Made by a program: the position numbers and the translations under genes
Notes under the pieces: generated by a model
Database searches by the model: none
What the model saw: only the letters and a program-made list of their open reading frames with translations
Told to the model about the DNA's origin: nothing
Source: JALORV01 sp963766365
Lineage (GTDB): Bacteria > Pseudomonadota > Gammaproteobacteria > Burkholderiales > Burkholderiaceae_F
Length of the DNA stretch: 64,000 nucleotides
Assembly (NCBI GenBank): GCA_963766365.1
Contig: CAVXZK010000011.1
Coordinates: 1 to 64,000, forward strand
Direction: 5' to 3'
In this document: in pieces, positions 15,909 through 24,417 of the stretch
How positions within the stretch are numbered: the first letter of the stretch is position 1
Layout of the letters: each line of letters begins with the position of its first letter

Positions 15909-16157
15909 TTGCCCTGGACGAGTCCAGACACGATGAAGCTCGGCCAGGCGGAGGGCACGCCGGTGTAGTGGGCCGCGTTCACCCGCGCCTACCGCACGGA
16001 AATGGCACGTCCGGAATGCAGCCACGCGATCGCGCTGCTGGCGGTACTGCCGCATCAGGCCAATTTCGCGTTGGGGTGCTACTGCGAAGATGAACAGCAG
16101 TACCACCGCTCCGTGCTGGCCGAACCGCTGCGCGGGCACGGCGCGCTTGGCTTCTGA
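15909..16157 (+). pseudogene. Decayed DUF488-family gene (C-terminal part)
   Basis: Read in one frame, the segment gives LPWTSPDTMKLGQAEGTPV, then a TAG (15966-15968), then WAAFTRAYRTEMARPE, a helix, NFALGCYCEDEQQYHRSVL and a stop at 16155. DUF488 proteins have KLGQA near a W-x-x-F-x-x-x-Y-R-x-E-M helix and end GCYCEDExxCHRSVL, so this is clearly that family. The family's CHRS cysteine is replaced by Tyr, the TAG replaces what is often CAG (Gln), and another stop lies at 15906 where the N-terminal half should be. It is a remnant, not a functional gene. Confidence 0.72.
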
Positions 16158-16160
16158 GAC

Positions 16161-17318
16161 CTAGAGTGCGGCCTTGATCCGCCGCAATGCCTCGCGCAGC
16201 GTCTCGTCGTTCTTCGCGAAGCAGAAGCGCACCACGTGCCGGTCGTGCGGCCTGTCGTAGAAGACCGAGACCGGAATCACCGCGACGCCGTACTTTACGA
16301 TCATCGTCTGCGCGAACTCAGGCTCGGGTGCACTGCTAAGCGCGGAGTAGTCTGCGAGCACAAAGTAGGTACCCGGGCACGGCAGCACACGGAACGGCGT
16401 ATCGCGCAGGCCATCGACAAAGAGGTCGCGTTTGGCCTGGTAGTACGTCGGCAGCTCGAGGTATGGCGCCGGATCCGACAGGTACGCCGCAAACGCGTGC
16501 TGCGCAGGAGTGTTCACCGCGAACACCATGAACTGGTGGACCTTGCGGATCTCCGCGGAGACTTCCGCCGGCGCACAGGCGTAGCCGATCTTCCAGCCGG
16601 TCGTGTGGAACGTCTTGCCGAAGCTCGAGATGACGACCGTGCGCTCGGCGAGCGCAGGCGATCGCATCAGTGACTGATGCGCGACGCCGTCAAAGACGAT
16701 GTGTTCGTAGACCTCATCGGAGAGCAGCAGCACGCCGGTTTCCGCGACGATGCGCTCGAGCGCGGCGAGGTCGTCGGCACCGAGCACGCGCCCGGTCGGG
16801 TTGTGCGGGAAGTTCAGCATAATGAGCCGCGTCTTCGGCGTGATCGCGGCGCGAACGCGCTCCCAGTCGGGTGCGTAACCGCGTGCGGCGTCCAGCGGCA
16901 CGAATACCGGCAGTCCGCCCGCGAGTTCGATCGATGGCACGTAGCTGTCGTAGGTCGGTTCCAGCACGATGACTTCATCGCCCGGGTGAACCAGTGCCAG
17001 CACGCTTGCCATGATCGCCTGCGTCGCACCCGCTGTCACCGTGACTTCGCTGTCCGCGTCGAAGCTGTGACCATAGAGCGTGGCACTCTTGGCGGCGATC
17101 GCCGCCCGCAACGCAGGTACACCCGTCATCGGCGCGTACTGGTTGTGTCCTGCGCGCACGGCTTCGTTGAGTAACTGCTGCAGGTGCGGGTCGCAGCTGA
17201 AGTCCGGAAAGCCCTGTCCGAGGTTCACCGCGCCGTGCTTCGCGGCCAACTGCGACATGACGGTGAAGATCGTCGTGCCGACACGAGGCAATCGCGAGAC
17301 CAGCGGAGTTATGGGCAT
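16161..17318 (-). CDS. Class I/II aminotransferase, methionine aminotransferase-like
   Basis: The 385-residue product is a pyridoxal-phosphate aminotransferase of the kynurenine aminotransferase/YbdL branch. It begins SRLPRVGTTIFTVMSQLAAKHGAVNLGQGFPDF, the branch's typical opening in shortened form, contains NFPHNPTGRVL and DEVYEHIVFDG, and has the Schiff-base lysine at residue 235 in SSFGKTFHTTGWKIGY. These enzymes transaminate methionine, glutamine or aromatic amino acids with a keto acid. It is divergent from the nitroreductase gene and is separated from the DUF488 remnant by only 3 bases. Confidence 0.85.
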   Translation of the reverse strand: MPITPLVSRLPRVGTTIFTVMSQLAAKHGAVNLGQGFPDFSCDPHLQQLLNEAVRAGHNQYAPMTGVPALRAAIAAKSATLYGHSFDADSEVTVTAGATQAIMASVLALVHPGDEVIVLEPTYDSYVPSIELAGGLPVFVPLDAARGYAPDWERVRAAITPKTRLIMLNFPHNPTGRVLGADDLAALERIVAETGVLLLSDEVYEHIVFDGVAHQSLMRSPALAERTVVISSFGKTFHTTGWKIGYACAPAEVSAEIRKVHQFMVFAVNTPAQHAFAAYLSDPAPYLELPTYYQAKRDLFVDGLRDTPFRVLPCPGTYFVLADYSALSSAPEPEFAQTMIVKYGVAVIPVSVFYDRPHDRHVVRFCFAKNDETLREALRRIKAAL

Positions 17319-17426
17319 GAAAATCCATGAAAAACAGAGGCTTGGAAGCGACCGAATTATACTTTCAAGCTCACGCGCGGTCGTTCATCGTCAATCGGCA
17401 AGCGCCACGCCTCACTCGACAGCCCC

Positions 17427-18023
17427 ATGACCACACATCGCCTCGCCGACGCCGCGCTTGACCAACTGCTGCGCTCGGCGCGCACGCACAACGCCTGGAA
17501 CTCTCGCCCAGTTCCCGATCTGCTGCTGAAAGAGCTTTATGACCTCTACAAGTGGGGTCCGACGAGTGCCAACTGTTCGCCGCTGCGCGCCGTTTTCGTG
17601 ACATCGCCGCAGGCGAAAGAAAAGCTGGTCGCCTGCATGAACCCAGGCAACGCCGACAAGACGCGCCAGGCGCCTGTGACTGCGATCCTCGCGATGGACA
17701 TGCAGTTCTACGATGAACTGCCGCTGCTCTTTCCGCATGCGCCGGATGCGCGTTCATGGTTCGCCGGCAAGCCGATCGTGATCGAGAGCACCGCGTTCCG
17801 CAACAGCTCGCTGCAGGGCGGTTACTTCATTCTCGCCGCTCGGGCCCTCGGGCTCGACTGCGGTCCGATGTCCGGTTTCGACGCGCACAAGCTCAATGTC
17901 GCGTTCTTTCCGGAGGGACGCTTGCGCGTGAACTTCGTCTGCAACCTCGGTTACGGCGATCCGGCGGCGCTGTTCCCGCGTTCACCGCGACTCGCGTTCG
18001 AAGAGGCCTGTCGCGTCGTCTGA
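17427..18023 (+). CDS. rutE: RutE-like nitroreductase (probable malonic semialdehyde reductase)
   Basis: The 198-residue flavoprotein fits the RutE/YcdJ group of the nitroreductase family, which reduces malonic semialdehyde to 3-hydroxypropionate in uracil breakdown. Visible family features are RTHNAWNSRPVPDLLLKELYDL at the N-terminus, KWGPTSANCSPLRAVFV (FMN-binding), the loop SSLQGGYFILAARALGLDCGPMSGFD and the closing NLGYGDP. No other rut genes are adjacent, so the physiological substrate is uncertain. The carboxypeptidase gene starts 5 bases after the stop. Confidence 0.82.
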   Translation: MTTHRLADAALDQLLRSARTHNAWNSRPVPDLLLKELYDLYKWGPTSANCSPLRAVFVTSPQAKEKLVACMNPGNADKTRQAPVTAILAMDMQFYDELPLLFPHAPDARSWFAGKPIVIESTAFRNSSLQGGYFILAARALGLDCGPMSGFDAHKLNVAFFPEGRLRVNFVCNLGYGDPAALFPRSPRLAFEEACRVV

Positions 18024-18028
18024 GCCTC

Positions 18029-19162
18029 ATGTCCATCCATATCAGCAGTGCGTTTGACGGCGGGGCGATCGAGGTCGTCGCCGTGCACGAATTCTCGGCC
18101 GACCTGCGGATCCGGCACGACGTACTTGGCGACGGCTGCCCGTCCGAGTTCCTGCAGTGGTTTCACTTCCGGGTCAGCGGCGCGGAAGATACGGGTGCCA
18201 CGATCCGGATCCTGAACGCCGGGGTGACGACTTATCCGGACGGCTGGCGCGACTACCGCGCCGTCGCGTCGACCGACCGGCGCCAGTGGTTTCGCCTGCC
18301 GACCCGCTTCGACGGGGGCGTCATGACGATCGACGTGCCGGCCGGGCCGCCGGCGTATGTCGCGTACTTCGAGCCGTTTTCGTGGGACCGCCATCTTGCG
18401 CTGCTGGCAGACTGCGTGGCACGCGGCGCGCGCCAGCGCCGGCTGGGCGGCAGTGTGCAGGGGCGTGACGTCGACGAGCTGATCGTCGGTGCAGGCGAGC
18501 GAGCAGTCTGGATCATCGCTCGCCAGCATCCGGGTGAAACGATGGCCGAATGGTTCGTCGAAGGACTAATGCAACGGCTGCTGGACCCGGCCGACGCGGT
18601 GGCGCATGAACTTCGACGCATGGCCACCTTTCACATCGTCCCCAACATGAACCCGGATGGTTCGGTACTCGGCAACCTGCGGACCAATGCGGCCGGTGCC
18701 AACCTCAATCGCGAATGGCTGCAGCCGACCCCCGAGCGCAGCCCCGAAGTGCTTGCCGTGCGCGATGCGATCCACGCAACCGGGTGCGCGGCGTTCTTCG
18801 ACATCCACGGCGACGAGAATCTGCCGTACGTCTTCGTTGCCGGCTGCGAGATGCTGCCGGGATTCGGCGAGCAGCAAGCCAACGCGCAGGCAGCCTTCGC
18901 GGCGGACTTCCGCGCGGCCAATCCGGACTTCCAGAGCCAGCACGGCTATGCCGCCAGCAAGTACAAGGAAGACGTGCTGAAGCTCGCATCCAAGTACGTC
19001 GGCCACACGTTCGGCTGCCTGTCGCTGACCCTGGAGATGCCCTTCAAGGACAACGCCAACGCGCCGGATGAGCGCCACGGATGGAGCGCTGCGCGCAGCG
19101 CCCGGCTGGGCGCTGACATGCTCGCAGCGCTGCGGCTGCACCTGCATCGGAATCTTTCATGA
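18029..19162 (+). CDS. M14-family cytosolic zinc carboxypeptidase
   Basis: This 377-residue protein has an N-terminal beta-sandwich (MSIHISSAFDGGAIEVV, with FLQWFHFRVSG) typical of cytosolic carboxypeptidases of the CCP/M14D type, followed by the metal-dependent peptidase domain. Zinc ligands are visible as ARQHPGETMAEW (His and Glu) and FFDIHGDE (His), with the substrate region NMNPDGS and LNREW, and the catalytic Glu probably in SLTLEMPFKD. The start at 18029 is set by the ATG after the nitroreductase stop; the frame is open well upstream. It overlaps the next gene as ATGA. Confidence 0.85.
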   Translation: MSIHISSAFDGGAIEVVAVHEFSADLRIRHDVLGDGCPSEFLQWFHFRVSGAEDTGATIRILNAGVTTYPDGWRDYRAVASTDRRQWFRLPTRFDGGVMTIDVPAGPPAYVAYFEPFSWDRHLALLADCVARGARQRRLGGSVQGRDVDELIVGAGERAVWIIARQHPGETMAEWFVEGLMQRLLDPADAVAHELRRMATFHIVPNMNPDGSVLGNLRTNAAGANLNREWLQPTPERSPEVLAVRDAIHATGCAAFFDIHGDENLPYVFVAGCEMLPGFGEQQANAQAAFAADFRAANPDFQSQHGYAASKYKEDVLKLASKYVGHTFGCLSLTLEMPFKDNANAPDERHGWSAARSARLGADMLAALRLHLHRNLS

Positions 19163-20214
19163 CGGTCATCACCGGTCCGAAGGTCACGCTGAAGCGCGCC
19201 GGCGGCACTGACCGGCCGCGGCTCTACGAGTGGCTGATTGGCTCCGATCTGACGGCCAACATGATGGGCGGCCAGATGTTCCCGGACCATCCGCTCACGC
19301 CGCCCGACCGGTTCGCGGCCCAGTACCCGGACTGCTACTACGACGGTTCGCGACCGTATGCCGGGCGCATGTTCCTCATCAGCGCCCGCGGTGAGGACGT
19401 CGGCTGCATTTCGTACGGACCGATCGACCTGCTCAACGATGTCGTCGAACTCGATATCTGGCTCGCCGAGCGCCGCGTGGCGGGGCAGGGCTACGGCTCC
19501 GAGGCGCTGATCGTGCTGTGCGACTGGCTGCAGGTCCACTACGGTGTCAACCGTTTCCTGGTGCGGCCGTCCCGTCGTAACGTCAAGGCATTGCGCGCGA
19601 TGCGACGCGCCGGATTCCGTGAGACGGACCTGCCGGCGCAGGAAATCGTATCGAAGCTCGATCTGCCGCTCGGCCGCTATGCGGATGAACTGCTGCTGTT
19701 CCGCATTCTCCCGGTGCCCACCGGCATCTTCCGCCCCGACCCGGCACAGACCTACGTCTTCCTCGACAGCGAGTTCACCAACCTCACGACGCCGCAACTG
19801 ATCAGCGTCGGCGCCGTGGCCACTGACCAGACGGCGTTCTATGCGGAGATCGAAGGCTGGGATCCCGCTACGACGAGCCCGTTCGTAAACGAGACGGTGA
19901 TGCCGCTGCTTGATGGCGACGCCGTGCCGCGCGAGATTGGTGCGGAGGCATTTACTGAGTGGCTGATGGAACGCGCGCGCAAGACACCGACGACGATCAT
20001 CAGCGATTCGGGCTTCGATCGATGGGCGATTGCCGAACTGCTGGGCAACGAGAACCTGCCCGTCAACGTGCGCTGGCAGCGCGTGCCGATCGCCTACGAA
20101 GCGATGGATGAAGCCACGCAGCGGATGAACCTGCGGCGGCATCACGCGCTCGATGATGCACGCGCACTGCGCCACCTCGTGCTCGAGGCGCGCATTCCTT
20201 CGCGCCCCGTCTAG
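19159..20214 (+). CDS. Fusion of a GNAT acetyltransferase and a DEDDh 3'-5' exonuclease-like domain
   Basis: The 351-residue product has two parts. Residues 1-185 are a GNAT N-acetyltransferase (VTLKRAGGTDRPRLYEWL at the start, GQGYGSEALIVLCDWL as the acetyl-CoA loop, RNVKALRAMRRAGF as the last helix). Residues 195-345 carry the acidic residues of a DEDDh exonuclease of the Rv2179c-like type: FLDSEF (Asp203, Glu205), ISDSGFD (Asp283, Asp287) and HHALDDA (His329, Asp332 or Asp333). The start overlaps the carboxypeptidase stop by 4 bases, so the two are translationally coupled. Neither activity's substrate can be inferred. Confidence 0.75.
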   Translation: MTVITGPKVTLKRAGGTDRPRLYEWLIGSDLTANMMGGQMFPDHPLTPPDRFAAQYPDCYYDGSRPYAGRMFLISARGEDVGCISYGPIDLLNDVVELDIWLAERRVAGQGYGSEALIVLCDWLQVHYGVNRFLVRPSRRNVKALRAMRRAGFRETDLPAQEIVSKLDLPLGRYADELLLFRILPVPTGIFRPDPAQTYVFLDSEFTNLTTPQLISVGAVATDQTAFYAEIEGWDPATTSPFVNETVMPLLDGDAVPREIGAEAFTEWLMERARKTPTTIISDSGFDRWAIAELLGNENLPVNVRWQRVPIAYEAMDEATQRMNLRRHHALDDARALRHLVLEARIPSRPV

Positions 20215-21212
20215 CGGCAGTCCAGCACTGCGGCGCCGCTGACGCATCCCTCACGCACGGCGGCAATGGCGTCGTTGGCGCGTTCGAGGGGGAAGACTTC
20301 GACATGCGTGACGAGCGGGATGCGCGCCGCCAGTTCGAGGAATTCCTCGCCGTCGCGGCGGGTCAGGTTGGCGACCGACCGCACGACGCGTTCACCCCAG
20401 AGCAGGCGGTAGGGGAACGTGGGGATGTCGCTCATGTGGATTCCGGCGCAGACGACGACACCGCCCTTGGCGGTGTTGGCCAGCGCCGTGGGCAGCAGCG
20501 ACCCGACGGGCGCGAAGATCAACGCGGCGTCCAGTGGGCGTGGAGGCGCGGCATCGGAGCCGCCTGCCCAGGCGCAGCCGAGGGAGCGGGCGAAATCCTG
20601 TCCCGCAACGTCCCCTGCGCGCGTGAAGGCGTAGACCTCGCGTTTCTGCCACACCGCCACCTGGGCGATCAGGTGCGCGGCAGCGCCAAACCCGTAGATG
20701 CCGAGCCGCTGGGCATCGCCGGCCATGCGCAGTGCGCGATAGCCGATCAGGCCCGCGCACAGCAGCGGCGCAGCATGCACGTCATCGAGGGCCCCGGGCA
20801 GCCGGAAGCAGAAGTCGGCCCGCGCGACGACGTGTTGCGCGTAGCCGCCGTCGCGCGTGTAACCCGTGAACTGCGGGGCATCGCAGAGATTCTCCCGGCG
20901 CGAGTGACAGTACGGACAGACGCCGCAGGTTCCGCCAAGCCACGGCACGCCGACGCGATCGCCGATCTCGAAGCGGCGAACGTCGGCACCGCGTGCGACG
21001 ACGGCGCCGACGACCTCATGCCCGGGAACGAGTGGCAGGCGCTCGGCGGGCAGTTCACCGTCCACCACGTGCAGATCGGTGCGGCAGACGCCGCAAGCGG
21101 CGACGCGCAGCAGGACTTCGTCACGGCCGGGCACCAGGAGCGGGCGCTCGATCCGCTGCAGTGGCTGGCCCACCGCCAGCAGCGCCATTGCGGAGGACGT
21201 GAGCGGGCTCAT
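20211..21212 (-). CDS. Zinc-dependent alcohol dehydrogenase (MDR superfamily)
   Basis: The 333-residue enzyme has the catalytic-zinc Cys in ACGVCRTDLHV, the PGHEVVG histidine and the structural-zinc loop CGVCPYCHSRRENLC. The nucleotide-binding fold shows GIYGFGAAAHLIAQVA rather than the usual GxGxxG, a shortened motif seen in the AdhA-like subgroup. The substrate alcohol is unknown. The start codon overlaps the PIN gene stop as ATGA, and its end overlaps the convergent GNAT/exonuclease gene by 4 bases. Confidence 0.82.
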   Translation of the reverse strand: MSPLTSSAMALLAVGQPLQRIERPLLVPGRDEVLLRVAACGVCRTDLHVVDGELPAERLPLVPGHEVVGAVVARGADVRRFEIGDRVGVPWLGGTCGVCPYCHSRRENLCDAPQFTGYTRDGGYAQHVVARADFCFRLPGALDDVHAAPLLCAGLIGYRALRMAGDAQRLGIYGFGAAAHLIAQVAVWQKREVYAFTRAGDVAGQDFARSLGCAWAGGSDAAPPRPLDAALIFAPVGSLLPTALANTAKGGVVVCAGIHMSDIPTFPYRLLWGERVVRSVANLTRRDGEEFLELAARIPLVTHVEVFPLERANDAIAAVREGCVSGAAVLDCR

Positions 21213-21649
21213 CCCCGGTCAAGTGCCGGCGTCATCGCGGCGGCGGGCTCGACGATCTGCAGCCCGAGCGTCCGAGCGCGCCGCGCCAGTTTCAGCAGCG
21301 CCTTGTCCTTGGTGACGAGCCAGTCGGCGCGTGCAGTGTGCGCAAGGTCGAGGAACTTCTGGTCCGAAGGATCGGTGCAGGCCAGCGGCGAAGGAAACAC
21401 CTGTTCAACCGGTGTGGCGATCCGGTCCCACAGTCGCAGGATCGTGCAACGGCGCTCATTGGTCAGCCCGAACACGGGACGGCTGAGCACTTCACTCAGC
21501 TCATCGACCAGTGGCCCGCTGCGCAGCGTGCGGAGGTTGCCGCCTTCGACAACGGCGCGCAGCGGTGCCGCGCGCGCGTCGTCGAAGACCCAGAAATCGA
21601 GCAGGACGTTGGTGTCGAGCACGGCCGAGGCCGGCGGCCGCATCGTCAT
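21209..21649 (-). CDS. PIN-domain putative toxin component
   Basis: The 146-residue protein begins SAVLDTNVLLDFWVF, the first acidic residue of a PIN-domain nuclease, and continues with SGPLVDELSEVLSRP and DPSDQKFLDLAHTARADWLVTKDKALL, which supply the remaining acidic residues. It belongs to the PIN group often annotated as a toxin-antitoxin toxin, but no antitoxin gene is adjacent. The neighbours are DUF2237 and an alcohol dehydrogenase, with 4-base overlaps on both sides, so it may be a housekeeping nuclease. The ATG at 21649 is chosen because it overlaps the DUF2237 stop. Confidence 0.75.
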   Translation of the reverse strand: MTMRPPASAVLDTNVLLDFWVFDDARAAPLRAVVEGGNLRTLRSGPLVDELSEVLSRPVFGLTNERRCTILRLWDRIATPVEQVFPSPLACTDPSDQKFLDLAHTARADWLVTKDKALLKLARRARTLGLQIVEPAAAMTPALDRG

Positions 21650-22035
21650 TGCCGGTCGAGCGCATGGCGCGACAACTGTTCGAGCGTGACCACTGCCAGC
21701 GCCTTCTCGTGCGTGGCAGCGAGTACCACCGGCGGTGCCACGCCGGCTTCGAGCGCCTCGCGCCAGCGCGCGATACACAGGCACCAGCGGTCGCCGGGAC
21801 GCAGGCCCGGGAAGTCGAACTCGGGCCGCGGGGTCATCAGGTCATTGCCGCGAAGCAACGAGAACTCGAGGAACGCCTCGGTCACGCGCGCGCACACCGT
21901 GTGCGAGCCGACGTCCTGCGGACCCGTGTGGCAGTAGCCGTCGCGGTAAAACCCGGTGGCCGGATCTTCGCAGCATGGAGCAAGCGGGCCGCCAAGCACG
22001 TTGCGTGCAGAGGACGGACGATCGGCGTCGCGCAC
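21646..22035 (-). CDS. DUF2237 family protein
   Basis: The 129-residue product closely follows the DUF2237 pattern: NVLGGPLAPC, TGFYRDGYCHTG, QDVGSHTVCARVTEAFLEFS, GNDLMTPRPEFDFPGL, PGDRWCLCIARWREA, then PPVVLAATHEKAL. Conserved cysteines and the GDRWCLC segment are all present. The family has no established biochemical function that I know of. It starts 7 bases after the lipoprotein gene and ends in a 4-base overlap with the PIN gene. Confidence 0.88.
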   Translation of the reverse strand: MRDADRPSSARNVLGGPLAPCCEDPATGFYRDGYCHTGPQDVGSHTVCARVTEAFLEFSLLRGNDLMTPRPEFDFPGLRPGDRWCLCIARWREALEAGVAPPVVLAATHEKALAVVTLEQLSRHALDRQ

Positions 22036-22042
22036 GAACGCC

Positions 22043-22696
22043 TCAGTGAGCGCGGGCGAGCGCTGCCGGCGCCGCCTTGGCTTCGACCCAGGTGGCCAAT
22101 TCGTCGAGGATCTTGGTACTGGCCTCGCTCAGCGAAGCCGCTGCAGCGGCCGAGTTGGCCTGCGCCACCGGCGCCGTCGCGGCGAAGGTCTGGCGCGCCA
22201 CCAGCTTGCGTGTGCTGCGGTCGATCAATTCGGCGCTCACTTCGACGCGGGCGGTGCCGGGTGGTGACGCGGCATCGTGAAAGAAGTCGTTCACCGAGAT
22301 ATTCAGCAGCAGGTCGCCAGCCACTCCGCGACCAGCCAGCGTGACCGATGCGAAGGCGCGTCGCGCGGCAAGGCGGTCGACCAGCAGTTGCGCCAGCCGG
22401 CTCGATGGCCGATCGCTCCAGGTCGCGAACTGATAGGCGGCGCGCTGTTGGGCCAGGCGCGAGTAGGCGAGCGCAAAGGAGTCATCGACCGAGGCTGCGG
22501 GCTGGGGCGAGACCAGCAGGTCTCGACCGTTGGAACGTGCGGCCGGGGTCGGTGCGCTGGCGCCGTCGACGATGCGGAACTGCGCCTGCTGCTGCGTGTC
22601 CTTGCCGATATCGACCGAGATGCAGCCCGATGCCGCCAGTCCGGCGGCGGCGGCGACGAGCGTAAGGCTCTGGCGAAGGCTGATTCTCATCCTCAT
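22043..22696 (-). CDS. ABC-type transport auxiliary lipoprotein (PqiC-like)
   Basis: The 217-residue protein has a lipoprotein signal with lipobox LAASGC, giving lipidated Cys25, and a PqiC/YmbA-like domain with FALAYSRLAQQRAAYQFATWSDRPSSRLAQLLVDRL. In lipid transport systems these outer-membrane lipoproteins partner with MCE proteins of the inner membrane. The ATG at 22696 overlaps the end of the MCE gene by 4 bases, which supports a shared complex. Confidence 0.78.
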   Translation of the reverse strand: MRMRISLRQSLTLVAAAAGLAASGCISVDIGKDTQQQAQFRIVDGASAPTPAARSNGRDLLVSPQPAASVDDSFALAYSRLAQQRAAYQFATWSDRPSSRLAQLLVDRLAARRAFASVTLAGRGVAGDLLLNISVNDFFHDAASPPGTARVEVSAELIDRSTRKLVARQTFAATAPVAQANSAAAAASLSEASTKILDELATWVEAKAAPAALARAH

Positions 22697-23628
22697 TCTC
22701 CCGGGCCGCGTTGCGAGCTCGACGGGCCAAGCAGCGCTGCGCGCGGATCCTGCAGGCGATCGAGCAGCCGATTCAGTGTCGCACTGGTCGACTTGAGTTC
22801 GACGACCGCCGCGTTGAGCTGGTCTCCGCTCGAGCTGACGGTCGAGCCGACCGACTGCGACAGGTAAGCGGCCTGCTTTTCCAGCGCGATCGTCGCGGCC
22901 GAGATGTCTTTCATCGTGCGCTCGGCCTGCTGCAACGCGGGTCGCAGATCCCTGTCGGCGTTGTCGGCGAGGGTGGTGACACTGTTGCTGGCGCGGCCGA
23001 GACCGTTGGCTGCACCCTCGACCGCCTTCAGTGTGCGGTCGAGTTCGGCGAGGCGCTGGTTGAGGCCACCGGTGAGGTCCCGCAGGTTCGCGAGTGTCTT
23101 GTCGATCGCAGCGCGGTTCTCCGGCCTCAGGACTTCGTTCAGCCGCTCGAGGGTCTCGGCGGCGGTTTCGCCCACCTTGTTGAGGCGGTTGGTGATCGCA
23201 TCGAGGTTCGATGTGCCCTCGGGAATGACCGAATAGGGCTCGTGCAGAGGCACGGCGATCAGCGGCGGACCCGGAGGATCCGGGGTTTCGAGGTCGATCT
23301 TCGCGATCCCGGTCACGAACCTACGGTTCACGACCGCCTCGGTGTTAGTTCTGACCGGCGTGCGCCGGTCGATGCGGATCAGCACGCGAACGCGGTTGAT
23401 GTTGTCGGTCAGTGCGTAGTCCTCGACGCGGCCGACCTTGATGCCGCGCATGGACACGTCGGCGCCGATCTGCAGTCCATCGAGCGGCTGGCGCTCGAAG
23501 TAGATCGTGTAGAAGTTGAAATCGCTGCGACTGCCGGTGTGCTTGAGCCAGATGATCCCGGTCACCAGTGCTGCGAGCAGCGCAATGACGGCGAGTCCGA
23601 CGTACGTGTATTTGGCTTCTGCTTCCAT
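22693..23628 (-). CDS. MlaD-family MCE substrate-binding protein
   Basis: The 311-residue protein has one N-terminal membrane anchor (YVGLAVIALLAALVTGIIWL, residues 9-28) and an MCE domain (QPLDGLQIGADVSMRGIKVGRVEDY). A long helical C-terminal part with heptad-like leucines (residues 150-300) could form a periplasmic tunnel or coiled coil. MCE proteins carry lipids between membranes. It lies between the ATPase and the auxiliary lipoprotein genes in the expected operon order. Confidence 0.86.
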   Translation of the reverse strand: MEAEAKYTYVGLAVIALLAALVTGIIWLKHTGSRSDFNFYTIYFERQPLDGLQIGADVSMRGIKVGRVEDYALTDNINRVRVLIRIDRRTPVRTNTEAVVNRRFVTGIAKIDLETPDPPGPPLIAVPLHEPYSVIPEGTSNLDAITNRLNKVGETAAETLERLNEVLRPENRAAIDKTLANLRDLTGGLNQRLAELDRTLKAVEGAANGLGRASNSVTTLADNADRDLRPALQQAERTMKDISAATIALEKQAAYLSQSVGSTVSSSGDQLNAAVVELKSTSATLNRLLDRLQDPRAALLGPSSSQRGPGE

Positions 23629-23640
23629 GGCTTCGATATT

Positions 23641-24417
23641 CTAAGTGCGCGGCGCGCTCGTCCCGCCCACCATCGTGCGCACCGAGAAATAGCTCTGGAT
23701 CCACGGGTCGTCGACATGAATCACGTCGCGCGCACTGCCGTCGGCCAGCACCTTGCCGCGTGCCAGCACAACAATCCGGTCGGCCACGGTCAGCAGCGTG
23801 TCGATGTCATGCGTGACCAGGAACACGGTGATGCCCAGGTCATCGACCAGCGAACGCACCATCTTGTCGAAGGCGCGGGCGGTGGTCGGATCGAGGCCCG
23901 AGGTCGGCTCGTCAAGGAACAGCACCTCCGGCTCGAGCGCGAGGGCACGGGCGATGGCGGCGCGCTTGCGCATGCCGCCGGAAAGTTCGCTGGGCATCTT
24001 TGGTGCAGCGTCCGGTCCAAGGCCGGCCTGCGCCAGCCGCAGATGCACCAGGGCATCGAGCATGCCCTGCGGCACCTGCGCATGCTCGGTCAGGGGCACG
24101 GCCACGTTCTCGGCAACGGTCAGCGATGAGAACAGTGCACCATCCTGGAACATCATGCCGAAGCGTCGGCGCGTGGCATTCAGCGCATCGGCGCTTGCCG
24201 TCCAGACGTCCGTCCCCAGCAGGCGGATGCTGCCCGAGGTGGGGCGCTGCAGCCCGATGATCTCGCGCAGCAGCACCGACTTGCCGGTGCCGCTGCCGCC
24301 GATCAGCGCGATCAGTGTGCCGCGCTGCACGTCGAAGCTCACGCCGTCATGCACGACCTGTTCGCCGAAACGGGTGACGATCGAGTCGATTTCGATGACC
24401 GGTGCCGCCGCCGGCAT
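23641..24417 (-). CDS. MlaF-like ABC transporter ATP-binding protein
   Basis: The 258-residue protein has all ABC ATPase motifs: Walker A GGSGTGKS at residues 40-47, MMFQDGALFSSLTV as the Q-loop, the signature ELSGGMRKRAAIARAL, Walker B EVLFLDEPTSGLDP and the H-loop LVTHDID. The sequence is close to the MlaF type that powers phospholipid transport. The start is the ATG at 24417, which shares its first bases with the permease stop, so the two are coupled. Confidence 0.87.
   Translation of the reverse strand: MPAAAPVIEIDSIVTRFGEQVVHDGVSFDVQRGTLIALIGGSGTGKSVLLREIIGLQRPTSGSIRLLGTDVWTASADALNATRRRFGMMFQDGALFSSLTVAENVAVPLTEHAQVPQGMLDALVHLRLAQAGLGPDAAPKMPSELSGGMRKRAAIARALALEPEVLFLDEPTSGLDPTTARAFDKMVRSLVDDLGITVFLVTHDIDTLLTVADRIVVLARGKVLADGSARDVIHVDDPWIQSYFSVRTMVGGTSAPRT

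Noticed and set aside
21209..21649. Complete VapBC-type toxin-antitoxin pair
   Set aside because: No antitoxin-like gene precedes or follows the PIN gene; its overlapping neighbours are DUF2237 and an alcohol dehydrogenase.
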